Assembly: GCF_004124315.2 (NCBI RefSeq)
Contig: NZ_CP096889.1
Coordinates: forward strand, 3,765,001 to 3,829,000
Reading direction: 5' to 3'
From: Bacillus cabrialesii
Lineage (GTDB): Bacteria > Bacillota > Bacilli > Bacillales > Bacillaceae
Length of the DNA stretch: 64,000 bases
The first letter of the stretch is position 1; each line of letters opens with the position of its first letter. This document shows positions 8,137 to 15,715 of the stretch, piece by piece. The translations under genes and the position numbers were made by a program. Under the pieces are notes generated by a model. It had not been told where the DNA came from. It made no database searches and saw only the letters and a list, made by a program, of their open reading frames with translations.

Positions 8137-8949
8137 TTGTGCAGCACAATGACCGTGCAGGATATCTGTATTCATTTAGGTATCTCTCGAGCGTCTTATT
8201 ATCGTTGGAAGAAGAATCGGATGAAGGATCATCCCAAGCGACATTTGGAAAAACAAATCGGTACGTTGTGCCGAGAGCACAAGTATCGATATGGATATCG
8301 GAAAATCACAGCCATTTTAAAAAAGGGAATGCGTATCAACCATAAAACGGTTCAACGTATTATGCAGAAAAATCAGTGGCAGTGCCGGGTTAAGGTGAAA
8401 AAGCGTAAGAAGAATGGGCAGCCATATGCCGTAGTCGATAATATATTGGATCGGAACTTTCAGTCTGATCGCCCTCTTGAAAAACTAGTAACGGACATCA
8501 CATATTTGCCTTATGGACAGAAACAATTGTACCTTTCCAGTATATTAGATTTATACAATGGAGAAGTGATTGCTTATACGATTGGCGATAAGCAGGACAC
8601 AGACTTTGTCTTAGACACACTTGAGCAGCTGCCAACATTGCCTGAGAACTGCGTGTTACATAGCGACCAAGGTTCTGTGTATACATCCTACGAGTATCAA
8701 AAAGCTGTTAACACAAAAGGCATTATCATGAGCATGTCCCGCAAAGGGACGCCCGCTGATAATGCCTCCATCGAATCGTTTCATTCCTTACTAAAGTCTG
8801 AAACGTTCTATCTTAACAGCATTGATCGAACTACGACCGCCATCGTAGAACGCACTGTCACAGAATACATTCATTATTATAACAATATTCGTATTCAAAC
8901 GAAACTAAACAACCAATCACCGATAAACTATCGGCAATTGGCTGTTTAA
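8137..8949 (+). CDS. IS3-family OrfB, DDE transposase catalytic part
   Basis: 270 aa if read from the TTG at 8137, but probably made mainly as a fusion with OrfA by -1 frameshifting; the frame is open upstream to 8080. An HTH_21-like region near residues 40-80 (YGYRKITAILKKGMRINHKT) is followed by the rve integrase core. Catalytic residues are in VTDITYLPYG, LHSDQGSVYTS and NASIESFHSLLKSE (D, D, E). No internal stop is seen, so the element appears intact. Confidence 0.92.
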   Translation: MCSTMTVQDICIHLGISRASYYRWKKNRMKDHPKRHLEKQIGTLCREHKYRYGYRKITAILKKGMRINHKTVQRIMQKNQWQCRVKVKKRKKNGQPYAVVDNILDRNFQSDRPLEKLVTDITYLPYGQKQLYLSSILDLYNGEVIAYTIGDKQDTDFVLDTLEQLPTLPENCVLHSDQGSVYTSYEYQKAVNTKGIIMSMSRKGTPADNASIESFHSLLKSETFYLNSIDRTTTAIVERTVTEYIHYYNNIRIQTKLNNQSPINYRQLAV

Positions 8950-8993
8950 AAGGTGTTTTGATCCCTGTCTCAAAAACGGGGGTCAGTCCCAAC

Positions 8994-9008
8994 GTCTGGA
9001 TGTTTTTT
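8994..9008. terminator. Right arm of the split ywhH/speB bidirectional terminator
   Basis: GTCTGGATGTTTTTT, the perfect complement of 7687-7701. The speB stop codon (complement of 9007-9009) overlaps it. The 1286-bp IS now separates the arms, so the original hairpin can no longer form in a normal way. Confidence 0.85.
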
Positions 9009-9879
9009 ATTTCACAAACCCAAGCAGCATCTCACGGATGATTTTGCTGGCTGTGTTTGCCGTTTGTTCTGAGTGGTCGTACACCGGCGCGACTTCTACT
9101 AAGTCAGCGCCCTTCACGTTCACCTCTGAACGCGCGATTTCATGGACGGATGCAAGCAGTTCTTTAGACGTGATGCCGCCTGCGTCCACCGTTCCAGTTC
9201 CCGGGGCGTGCGCAGGGTCTAGTACGTCAATATCGATTGTGACATAAACCGGACGTCCCGCGAGCTTCGGAAGAACTTCCTTCAGCGGTTCAAGCACTTC
9301 AAATTTTGAGATGTGCATGCCGTTTTCCTTCGCCCATTCAAACTCTTCTTTCATGCCGGAACGAATTCCGAATGAATATACATTTTGCGGCCCGATTAAT
9401 TCTGCCGCTTTGCGGATCGGCGTAGAATGAGAAAGCGGTTCTCCCTCATAATCGACGCGAAGATCTGTATGTGCGTCAAAATGGATAATCGCAAGGTCTG
9501 GATATTTCTTGTACATCGCTTTAATGACAGGCCATGACACGAGATGCTCCCCGCCCATGCCCATTGGGAATTTCCCTTTTTCCAAGATGCTGTCCACGTA
9601 TTCCTCAATCATATCAAGGCTTCTCTGCGGATTACCGAACGGCAGCGGAATGTCGCCGGCGTCAAAGAAGTTCAGGTCGGCCAGATCACGGTCTAAATAC
9701 GGGCTGTATTCTTCAAGGCCGATTGACACCTCGCGAATTCTGTTCGGGCCAAAGCGTGAGCCCGGACGATAGCTGACCGTCCAGTCCATCGGCATGCCGT
9801 AAAGGATGGCGTCCGCCCCTTCCCACTCTGGACGGCTCGCGATAAATACTTTTCCTGAATAAGCTTCATCAAATCTCAT
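9007..9879 (-). CDS. speB: SpeB, agmatinase
   Basis: Hydrolyses agmatine to putrescine and urea, the step before SpeE in polyamine synthesis from arginine. 290 aa, full length for the ureohydrolase family. The binuclear manganese-binding motifs are present: GGEH near residue 110, HFDAHTDLR near 133 and TIDIDVLDPAHAPGTGT near 215. It lies 60 nt downstream of speE on the same strand, consistent with a speE-speB operon. Its terminator is disrupted by the IS element. Confidence 0.95.
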   Translation of the reverse strand: MRFDEAYSGKVFIASRPEWEGADAILYGMPMDWTVSYRPGSRFGPNRIREVSIGLEEYSPYLDRDLADLNFFDAGDIPLPFGNPQRSLDMIEEYVDSILEKGKFPMGMGGEHLVSWPVIKAMYKKYPDLAIIHFDAHTDLRVDYEGEPLSHSTPIRKAAELIGPQNVYSFGIRSGMKEEFEWAKENGMHISKFEVLEPLKEVLPKLAGRPVYVTIDIDVLDPAHAPGTGTVDAGGITSKELLASVHEIARSEVNVKGADLVEVAPVYDHSEQTANTASKIIREMLLGFVK

Positions 9880-9939
9880 CTGTAATACCCTCGCTTTCCT
9901 GTAAAAAAGCGCAAGATTCGCTCCTGCGCCATAAGATCA

Positions 9940-10770
9940 TTATTTAATCAGGTCACTCACAAATTTCGGCAGAACAAACGCCGCTTTATGAATATCTTTT
10001 GTGTAATATTTCGTATCAATATCGAAGAAACGGCTGTCTTCCACTGCGAGCGGATCATATTTTTTCGAGCCGATTGTAAATGTCCACAAACCGCTTGGGT
10101 ATGTTGGAATGTTAGCAGTATACAGCTTCGTAATCGGGAAGATTTCCTTCACGTCGCGCTGTACATTTGTGATTAATTCCGGCGTAAACCATGGGTTGTC
10201 CGTCTGAGCGACGAAAATGCCGTCATCTTTCAGCGCCTTCGCGATTCCCGCGTAGAATCCTTTTGTAAACAGGTTTACAGCCGGTCCGACAGGTTCAGTT
10301 GAATCTACCATAATCACGTCATATTGATTTTCAGATTTCGCAATGTGCATAAATCCGTCATCCACCTGAACGTCAACGCGCGGATCGTCCAGTTTGCCTG
10401 CGATAGAAGGAAGGAACTTTTTAGAGTATTCGATGACCTTGCCGTCAATATCAACAAGAGTCGCTTTTTTCACGCTCGGATGCTTCAGGATTTCTCTGAT
10501 GACGCCGCCGTCACCGCCGCCTACAACAAGAACGTGCTCCGGATTTGGGTGCGTGAATAGCGGGACATGCGCCACCATTTCGTGATATACGAATTCGTCT
10601 TTTTCAGATGTCATGACCATGCCGTCCAAAAACAGCATGTTGCCGAACTCTTCTGTTTCCACCATTTCTAAATGCTGAAACTCCGTTTGTTCTGTATGTA
10701 ACGTTTTATTAACCTTCAATGTAATGCCAAAGTTTTTCGTCTGCTTCTCTGTGTACCAAAGTTCGCTCAA
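9940..10770 (-). CDS. speE: SpeE, spermidine synthase
   Basis: Transfers aminopropyl from decarboxylated S-adenosylmethionine to putrescine to make spermidine. 276 aa, normal length. The nucleotide-binding GGGDGGVIREILKH motif is at about residue 86, and MVDSTEPVGPA near 155 holds the catalytic Asp. Start: ATG with GAAAGGGAGATGACA upstream. First gene of the speE-speB pair and divergent from pbpG, with about 200 nt between them. Confidence 0.95.
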   Translation of the reverse strand: MSELWYTEKQTKNFGITLKVNKTLHTEQTEFQHLEMVETEEFGNMLFLDGMVMTSEKDEFVYHEMVAHVPLFTHPNPEHVLVVGGGDGGVIREILKHPSVKKATLVDIDGKVIEYSKKFLPSIAGKLDDPRVDVQVDDGFMHIAKSENQYDVIMVDSTEPVGPAVNLFTKGFYAGIAKALKDDGIFVAQTDNPWFTPELITNVQRDVKEIFPITKLYTANIPTYPSGLWTFTIGSKKYDPLAVEDSRFFDIDTKYYTKDIHKAAFVLPKFVSDLIK

Positions 10771-10913
10771 TTGTCATCTCCCTTTCAAGGCTGTATTTAT
10801 TTATTGTAAGCGTCTTTTCAGCTTTTATTCTCGGTTGAAATCTCATTTTCACCTAAGGAAAAAGTATAGAGGATGGCGGGGAAAAAGTAAAGATGCGTCC
10901 CGTTCTCTGATGT

Positions 10914-10945
10914 TTAAAAACGATCTTTTTTTCTCATAATAGTAG
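10914..10945 (+). promoter_or_regulatory. Possible SigF-type promoter of pbpG
   Basis: GTTTA (10912-10916), then 15 nt, then TCTCATAATA. The -35 fits forespore SigF. The -10 keeps the A-rich part but lacks the usual GG, so the match is partial. pbpG of 168 is SigF-dependent, which supports the reading. Confidence 0.35.
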
Positions 10946-10971
10946 AAACATAAAAAAAGGGGGAACCCGTT

Positions 10972-13047
10972 GTGGACGCAATGACAAATAAACGGCTGAG
11001 ACTGACGCTGAAAACCGTTCGCGCCTTTATCTTTTTAGGGGCTTTGGCGGCCTTAGCGGCGGCGGCTGTGTTTATGACTGTCATTTTGATAGCCAAATAC
11101 CAAGGCGCTCCCTCGGTGCAAGTGCCGCAATCCACGATTTTGTACGCGAATGACGGCTCAAAGCTCGGAGAAACGAATTACGGAGAAAAGCGCTATTGGG
11201 TCCCCTTAAAGGACATGAATCCGACGATTGTAAAAGCGACAGTGGCGGTTGAAGACCAGAATTTCTACGATCACCATGGCTTTGACTATAAACGCATGGC
11301 AGGCGCGGCGCTTGCTGATCTGAAAGCATTTGCCAAGGTTCAAGGCGCAAGCACCATCACCCAGCAATATGCGAGAAACTTATACCTTGAACACGATAAA
11401 ACGTGGAAACGGAAATGGAATGAGGCATTCTACACGATCCGTCTGGAACAAAACTATTCTAAGGACGAGATATTAGAAGGCTATTTAAATACGATTTATT
11501 ACGGCCACGGTGCCTACGGTATTGAAGCCGCTTCCCGCCTGTATTTCGGCAAGCATGCGAAAAACCTGACGGATGCGGAGGCGGCGCTTTTGGCGGGAAT
11601 TCCGAAAGGCCCATCCGGCTATTCGCCGTATGTCAATGAAACGAAGGCCAAGGAGCGCCAGAAAACGATTGTGCGGATGATGGAAAAGCAGCGGATGATC
11701 AGCCAAAAGAAAGCGGATGAGCTCATCAAAGAACCTCTTTCCTATCAGCCCTTGAATAAACAAGTTTCCAAGAGAAAGGCTCCTTACTTCTATGACAATG
11801 CCATGAAAGAGCTGGAGAAAACGCTCGGCATGACGCGGGAGCAAATTGAAACGAGCGGGTTAAATGTCTACACAACAGTAGATAAACGGATGCAGCGCAT
11901 CGCCGAGGAGACCATTACCGAAACGGTTAACGCCGGCTCTGACATTCAAGTCGGGTTTTCAGCCATTGATCCCCGCACAGGAAACGTTCTCGCCCTTGTC
12001 GGCGGCAGGGATTATCAAAAAAGCCCGTTTGACCGGACGACACAGGCTAAGCGCCAGCCCGCTTCGACGATCAAGCCTTTGCTGTATTATAAAGCGATTC
12101 AGAGCGGATTCACGCCTGTCACCTTGATGAAAAGCGAAGAAACCGAGTTTCAAATTGATGCAAAGGGAGAAACCTATTCTCCAAGCAACTATAACGGATA
12201 CTACGCCAATAAACCGATAACGCTTCTGCAGGCGCTGGCGCTTTCCGACAACATTTACGCTGTAAAAACACATCTTTTTCTAGGCACGAACAAACTCGTT
12301 CAGGCGGCAAAGGAATTCGGCATCACCGCCCATCTTCAAGCGCTGCCGTCCCTGGCGCTCGGCACTGAACCCGTGCGCCCGATTGAGATGGTCAACGCCT
12401 ACGCCATGCTCGCAAATGGCGGAAAGAAAATCGAACCGACTTTTATCTCAAGGGTCACGGACGCGGCGGGACATGCGCTGTATGAAAACCCGAATCAGCA
12501 TAAACAAGTGCTTGATGAAAAAGCCGCCTTTGTCACAGCGAGTATGATGACAGGCATGTTTGATACGGATTTAAACGGCTATACGTCGGTAACCGGACGG
12601 ACAATCGCCAATCGCTTGACAAGGACGTACGCGGGAAAATCAGGAACCACCAGCGCAGACAGCTGGATGATCGGCTTCAATCCGAAGCTGGCCGCAGGTG
12701 TTTGGACGGGCTATGACAAAAACAGCACGATCGACTCGGTCGAAGAAAAAAGCTACGCCAAAACAATTTGGGCGGACTTCATGGAGGATGCGCTCAAAGG
12801 AGAACCGGAAATGGCGTTCAAACCGCCAAAAGGCGTAACCGGCGTGTACATTGATCCGAAAACAGGCTACTCATCCGGCCCCGGTTGTGCAGCCAAGCAT
12901 TACACGTATTTTGTGAAAGGCACAGAGCCGGCAAACGTCTGCTACGGGGCGGAACCCGCTAAACAAACAAAAGACCGGCTTCCAGCCAAAGAAAAGCCGG
13001 CTTCCCCAAAAAAGTGGTGGGATAAATGGCTGGGGCGGAATCATTGA
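10972..13047 (+). CDS. pbpG: PbpG (PBP2d), class A penicillin-binding protein of sporulation
   Basis: Bifunctional glycosyltransferase/transpeptidase that builds spore peptidoglycan during engulfment. 691 aa from the GTG at 10972 (GGGGGAACCC upstream). Order: basic cytoplasmic start, one transmembrane anchor (residues 20-42), a GT51 domain with the catalytic Glu in AVEDQNFYDHHGFDY (about residue 88) and STITQQYARN, then a transpeptidase domain with SxxK as STIK (about 365), SDN and KSGTT (about 560). The C-terminal tail is Lys/Pro-rich. All catalytic motifs are intact. Confidence 0.95.
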   Translation: MDAMTNKRLRLTLKTVRAFIFLGALAALAAAAVFMTVILIAKYQGAPSVQVPQSTILYANDGSKLGETNYGEKRYWVPLKDMNPTIVKATVAVEDQNFYDHHGFDYKRMAGAALADLKAFAKVQGASTITQQYARNLYLEHDKTWKRKWNEAFYTIRLEQNYSKDEILEGYLNTIYYGHGAYGIEAASRLYFGKHAKNLTDAEAALLAGIPKGPSGYSPYVNETKAKERQKTIVRMMEKQRMISQKKADELIKEPLSYQPLNKQVSKRKAPYFYDNAMKELEKTLGMTREQIETSGLNVYTTVDKRMQRIAEETITETVNAGSDIQVGFSAIDPRTGNVLALVGGRDYQKSPFDRTTQAKRQPASTIKPLLYYKAIQSGFTPVTLMKSEETEFQIDAKGETYSPSNYNGYYANKPITLLQALALSDNIYAVKTHLFLGTNKLVQAAKEFGITAHLQALPSLALGTEPVRPIEMVNAYAMLANGGKKIEPTFISRVTDAAGHALYENPNQHKQVLDEKAAFVTASMMTGMFDTDLNGYTSVTGRTIANRLTRTYAGKSGTTSADSWMIGFNPKLAAGVWTGYDKNSTIDSVEEKSYAKTIWADFMEDALKGEPEMAFKPPKGVTGVYIDPKTGYSSGPGCAAKHYTYFVKGTEPANVCYGAEPAKQTKDRLPAKEKPASPKKWWDKWLGRNH

Positions 13048-13079
13048 AAATAACCCGGCTCCTCGGAGGCCGGGTTATT
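13046..13079. terminator. Bidirectional terminator between pbpG and the 13075-13509 gene
   Basis: ATAACCCGGC, loop, GCCGGGTTAT with A/T tracts on both sides. The stop codon of the convergent gene (complement of 13075-13077) lies inside the right arm. Confidence 0.8.
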
Positions 13080-13509
13080 CGTATGGTTCGTCAATGACCC
13101 ATGGAAGAAGCGTAACACAATCGAGCTGAATAATTGGTTTTGGGAAACCCTTAGGAATGTAAATTTGGTGCCGAGGCTCTGAAAATGAAATATGCCACGA
13201 CAAATCAATCCTTTCCGGGTTCAATTCTTGTTTTCCTTCTACAATACGGCCTACTATAAAATAACTGGCTATATAAAAGTGCAGATTATCTTTAATCCCA
13301 TGATAATTAATATCTGTACATTTGGACGGAATGAGACCTAAACCTTCTAAGACATGAAATTTTTCAACCGGCAGTTCATTCACTGCCTCATAGTAGTTCA
13401 GACAGTTACCGCATTCACACATATCCTCTATATCTTTCTCATACTGCTTTCTCGTTTCTTCTACGTCGGCTTTTATCACCCAGTCTCCGACTCGAATGGT
13501 TTCGTACAT
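13075..13509 (-). CDS. Unknown small protein with a Cys-rich CxCxxCxNY motif
   Basis: I do not recognise this gene, and I recall no counterpart between pbpG and ywhD in strain 168. About 144 aa from the second ATG of an ATGATG pair, which has the better distance to AGGGGG. Acidic soluble protein with no signal or membrane segment. It begins with a beta-hairpin-like YETIRVGDWVIKADVEET, followed by a helix and CECGNCLNYYEA near residue 34, which could bind a metal. The rest is Ile- and aromatic-rich, ending PWVIDEPYE. Base use is more A+T-rich than in its neighbours, suggesting acquisition. It could be an immunity-type protein, but nothing proves that. Confidence 0.6.
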   Translation of the reverse strand: MYETIRVGDWVIKADVEETRKQYEKDIEDMCECGNCLNYYEAVNELPVEKFHVLEGLGLIPSKCTDINYHGIKDNLHFYIASYFIVGRIVEGKQELNPERIDLSWHISFSEPRHQIYIPKGFPKPIIQLDCVTLLPWVIDEPYE

Positions 13510-13525
13510 CATATCCCCCTAAAAA

Positions 13526-13562
13526 TGAAAAACCCCGAGTCTTGTTTCGGCTCGGGATTTTC
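13526..13562. terminator. Terminator-like hairpin upstream of the unknown gene
   Basis: AAAACCCCGAG, loop TCTTGTTTCGG, CTCGGGATTTT. On the minus strand it lies between ywhD and the unknown gene and probably ends the ywhC-ywhD transcript. Confidence 0.6.
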
Positions 13563-13647
13563 CATGTCCTATTTCTGTATCACCAGTTTACTCAATGTGC
13601 ACGAAAAATAGCTCAAATATTCTAAAAGTTCACATAAAGTTCACAAA

Positions 13648-14166
13648 TTAATTGTCTTCCGGAAGCAGGCCTGTTTTTAATTCATCTGAGGATCGGTCCC
13701 ATACGCCTTGATCGTGTTTTTTCAGAAACTCGCCGAGCACGCGCTTCGAGCTGTCGTCCATTTTATCGACGATAATTTTCCGCTTCATGGATTTATCCAT
13801 CAGATTCACATGCTCAGGCAGCGATTTGTAGCCTCTTCTAATGCTTCTGTCAACCGTCATTTCACAGGCTGTCACACCGGCGTAATAAGGCCCCTCTTCT
13901 TTTCTGTCAATCGTCACCCACACAAGCCAGTACGGTTTTCCGTTTGGAACTTCTTCTTTATTCGGCAGAAATTTAATTCCTTTTTCAACGGTGCTGCGGG
14001 CGTGCATGGCGCCGATATCAACGAACGCTTCTTTTTCCTCTACATCGACGAATACGGGAGAAATGTTATCAAGGCTGAGCGCCCCTACGCCGAAACCGCC
14101 ATGTCCGTCTGTCGGATCACTTTTGATAATATTGAATCCGATTGATTTTTTCTTTTTTTCTTCCAT
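13648..14166 (-). CDS. ywhD: YwhD family protein
   Basis: Conserved Bacillus protein of unknown function, 172 aa, same length as the 168 protein. Soluble, with a lysine-rich start (MEEKKKKSIGFNIIK) and a mixed alpha/beta body containing GGFGVGALSLDN, KPYWLVWVTIDRKEEGPYY and a helical, charged C-terminus. The ATG has a GGAGGTAG-type ribosome-binding site. It lies 12 nt after the ywhC stop, so it is probably the second gene of a ywhC-ywhD unit. No catalytic motif is visible. Confidence 0.85.
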   Translation of the reverse strand: MEEKKKKSIGFNIIKSDPTDGHGGFGVGALSLDNISPVFVDVEEKEAFVDIGAMHARSTVEKGIKFLPNKEEVPNGKPYWLVWVTIDRKEEGPYYAGVTACEMTVDRSIRRGYKSLPEHVNLMDKSMKRKIIVDKMDDSSKRVLGEFLKKHDQGVWDRSSDELKTGLLPEDN

Positions 14167-14178
14167 GAGTTCTACCTC

Positions 14179-14838
14179 CTACAAAAGCGGTTGAAATATC
14201 GCTGAAAACAGCTGTAAAATCCGATCTCTTCCGGCATTGAGCAGCGGCCAAAGCACGTAAGATCCGAGCGGTGTCACAAACAGAACCAAAAAGACGATAA
14301 AGCCGTAGCTCTCCGCCTGCGTCATCTTGGCACGCACCCCCGGCGGAACGAGATCTTCAATAATTCGATAGCCATCGAGCGGAGGAAGCGGCAGCAGATT
14401 AAATAAAAACAAGACAAGATTCAGCTGTATCCAAATGGAAAAAAACTGATCCAGCCCCGTGCTGAACGCCGCAAGCATCTCCATTCCGTATGCATGCATC
14501 AACACTAACAAAAAGAAACCGATAAACGCAAGAATCAGGTTACTGACAGGCCCGGCGATGGATACGAGCACACCCGCAAGCCGCGGTTTCTTAAAGAAGC
14601 GGCGATTAACGGGAATAGGGCGCGCCCACCCGAAGCCGGCCACCAGAATCAAAATGGTTCCGAACGGATCAAGGTGTTTAATGGGATTCAGCGTCAGCCT
14701 TCCTTGTTTTTTCGCCGTATCGTCACCGAATTTGTATGCGACATAAGCATGGGCAAGCTCGTGCATCGTAAACGACACAATTAACGTGATGACGAGGTAT
14801 GGCATTAAAGATAATGGATAGTATAAAAAACGGTCCAA
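14179..14838 (-). CDS. ywhC: YwhC, membrane zinc metalloprotease (site-2 protease family, M50)
   Basis: Polytopic intramembrane protease homologue, 219 aa. The zinc motif HExxH is seen as MHELAHAYVAYKFGD near residue 26. The second family motif is NLLPLPPLDGYRI near residue 144, with the Asp ligand. Four to six hydrophobic segments are spread across the protein. There is no PDZ domain, as in the short S2P group. Start: TTG at 14838 behind GAGGGA. Substrate unknown. Confidence 0.88.
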   Translation of the reverse strand: MDRFLYYPLSLMPYLVITLIVSFTMHELAHAYVAYKFGDDTAKKQGRLTLNPIKHLDPFGTILILVAGFGWARPIPVNRRFFKKPRLAGVLVSIAGPVSNLILAFIGFFLLVLMHAYGMEMLAAFSTGLDQFFSIWIQLNLVLFLFNLLPLPPLDGYRIIEDLVPPGVRAKMTQAESYGFIVFLVLFVTPLGSYVLWPLLNAGRDRILQLFSAIFQPLL

Positions 14839-14946
14839 GTGAGATATCCCTCTTTCTCAAAATGCAAGAATTTACTTTATTCAGTATACTATAAGAAGCC
14901 TCTTTTTCTAAAGAGAGGAAACGAGATAAAGGAGGATTCAGCACCC

Positions 14947-15135
14947 ATGCCATACGTAACCGTCAAAATGCTCGAAGGCCGTACAGACGAGCAAAAACGC
15001 AATCTTGTCGAGAAAGTAACAGAAGCCGTAAAGGAAACAACCGGTGCTTCTGAAGAAAAAATTGTTGTGTTTATAGAAGAAATGAGAAAAGACCATTATG
15101 CCGTCGCAGGCAAACGCCTGAGCGATATGGAATAA
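14947..15135 (+). CDS. ywhB: YwhB, 4-oxalocrotonate tautomerase-like enzyme
   Basis: 62-aa member of the tautomerase superfamily. The start is the ATG at 14947 with GGAGGATT upstream; the frame is open further 5' but that part is non-coding. After removal of Met the N-terminal Pro (PYVTVKMLEGR) is the catalytic base, and the conserved Arg is in EGRTDEQKRNL. The 168 protein has 2-hydroxymuconate and phenylenolpyruvate tautomerase activity in vitro; the natural substrate is unclear. Divergent from ywhC and followed by its own terminator. Confidence 0.92.
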   Translation: MPYVTVKMLEGRTDEQKRNLVEKVTEAVKETTGASEEKIVVFIEEMRKDHYAVAGKRLSDME

Positions 15136-15140
15136 TCTCT

Positions 15141-15172
15141 ATAAGCCGGCGCTACGCGCACCGGCTTTTTCT
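15141..15172. terminator. ywhB terminator
   Basis: AAGCCGGCGC, loop, GCGCACCGGCTTTTT; also placed to end ywhA transcripts from the other side. Confidence 0.75.
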
Positions 15173-15176
15173 ATCC

Positions 15177-15596
15177 CTATTGGGTCAGCTTCGCAATAAT
15201 CGCTAATAATGCCTTTTTCTCTTCGGCTGTCAAACGCTCAAACATGCCGTCAATCAGCTGCTGGCGGTTTTCGATCATTTGTTCAGCCACTCCCCGGCCC
15301 GAATCAGAAAGCGTAATCCATACAGTGCGGCGGTCATTGTTATTTCTGGATCTCTCAATAAACCCCTCCTGCTCTAAATGATTCAGAGCGGTGGTTGTGG
15401 CAGAGGGAGACAGTGTGACCTCCTTCAGAATATCCTTTATGGTGCAGCTCCCATGTCTGTATATGATCCGCAGAATAAATCCTCTTACATTATTCACGTG
15501 TTTCGGAACGGTGGCTTCATCTATTTGCTTCGTGCTTTTTAAATATTTTGTAAGTGCGTGATCAAGCAAATTTGCTTCCAGTTTGTCATGGTCCAT
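15177..15596 (-). CDS. ywhA: YwhA, MarR-family transcriptional regulator
   Basis: Winged-helix MarR regulator, 139 aa from the ATG at 15596 (MDHDKLEANLL; GGGGAAATTGAC upstream). The frame extends 10 codons upstream without a better site. The winged HTH spans residues 45-110: CTIKDILKEVTLSPSATTTA recognition region, NHLEQEGFIERSRNNNDRRT wing with the typical DRR. Target genes unknown. It lies downstream of thrZ on the same strand with about 120 nt between them. Confidence 0.85.
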   Translation of the reverse strand: MDHDKLEANLLDHALTKYLKSTKQIDEATVPKHVNNVRGFILRIIYRHGSCTIKDILKEVTLSPSATTTALNHLEQEGFIERSRNNNDRRTVWITLSDSGRGVAEQMIENRQQLIDGMFERLTAEEKKALLAIIAKLTQ

Positions 15597-15715
15597 GTCA
15601 ATTTCCCCATTTCGAGATGCATTCATAACATACGAACGATATGATTTACTTATTATTTTACTGATTACGGATAGGGAAAGTCAAAAAAGCAAAATGAGAA
15701 TTCAACGCTTTTCTC

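Larger units (their letters stand above)
7705..8990 (+). mobile_element. IS3-family (IS150-group-like) insertion sequence, 1286 bp
   Basis: Complete element. The terminal inverted repeats are about 25 bp: both ends begin GGGACTGACCCC, and TGAGACA also matches at the inner edge. It is flanked by a 3-bp target duplication, AAC (7702-7704 and 8991-8993). It carries orfA and orfB in the -1 frame, with the slippery sequence AAAAAAG at 8074-8080. It resembles the ISBsu1-type elements known from B. subtilis natto, but I cannot confirm the name. It carries no passenger genes. It sits in the loop of the ywhH/speB terminator. Confidence 0.92.

Noticed and set aside
7705..8990. Cargo or defence genes carried by the mobile element
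   Set aside because: The IS holds only orfA and orfB between its inverted repeats.
14839..14946. Longer ywhB reading frame
   Set aside because: A tautomerase needs Pro directly after Met; only the ATG at 14947 gives this, and it has a good ribosome-binding site.
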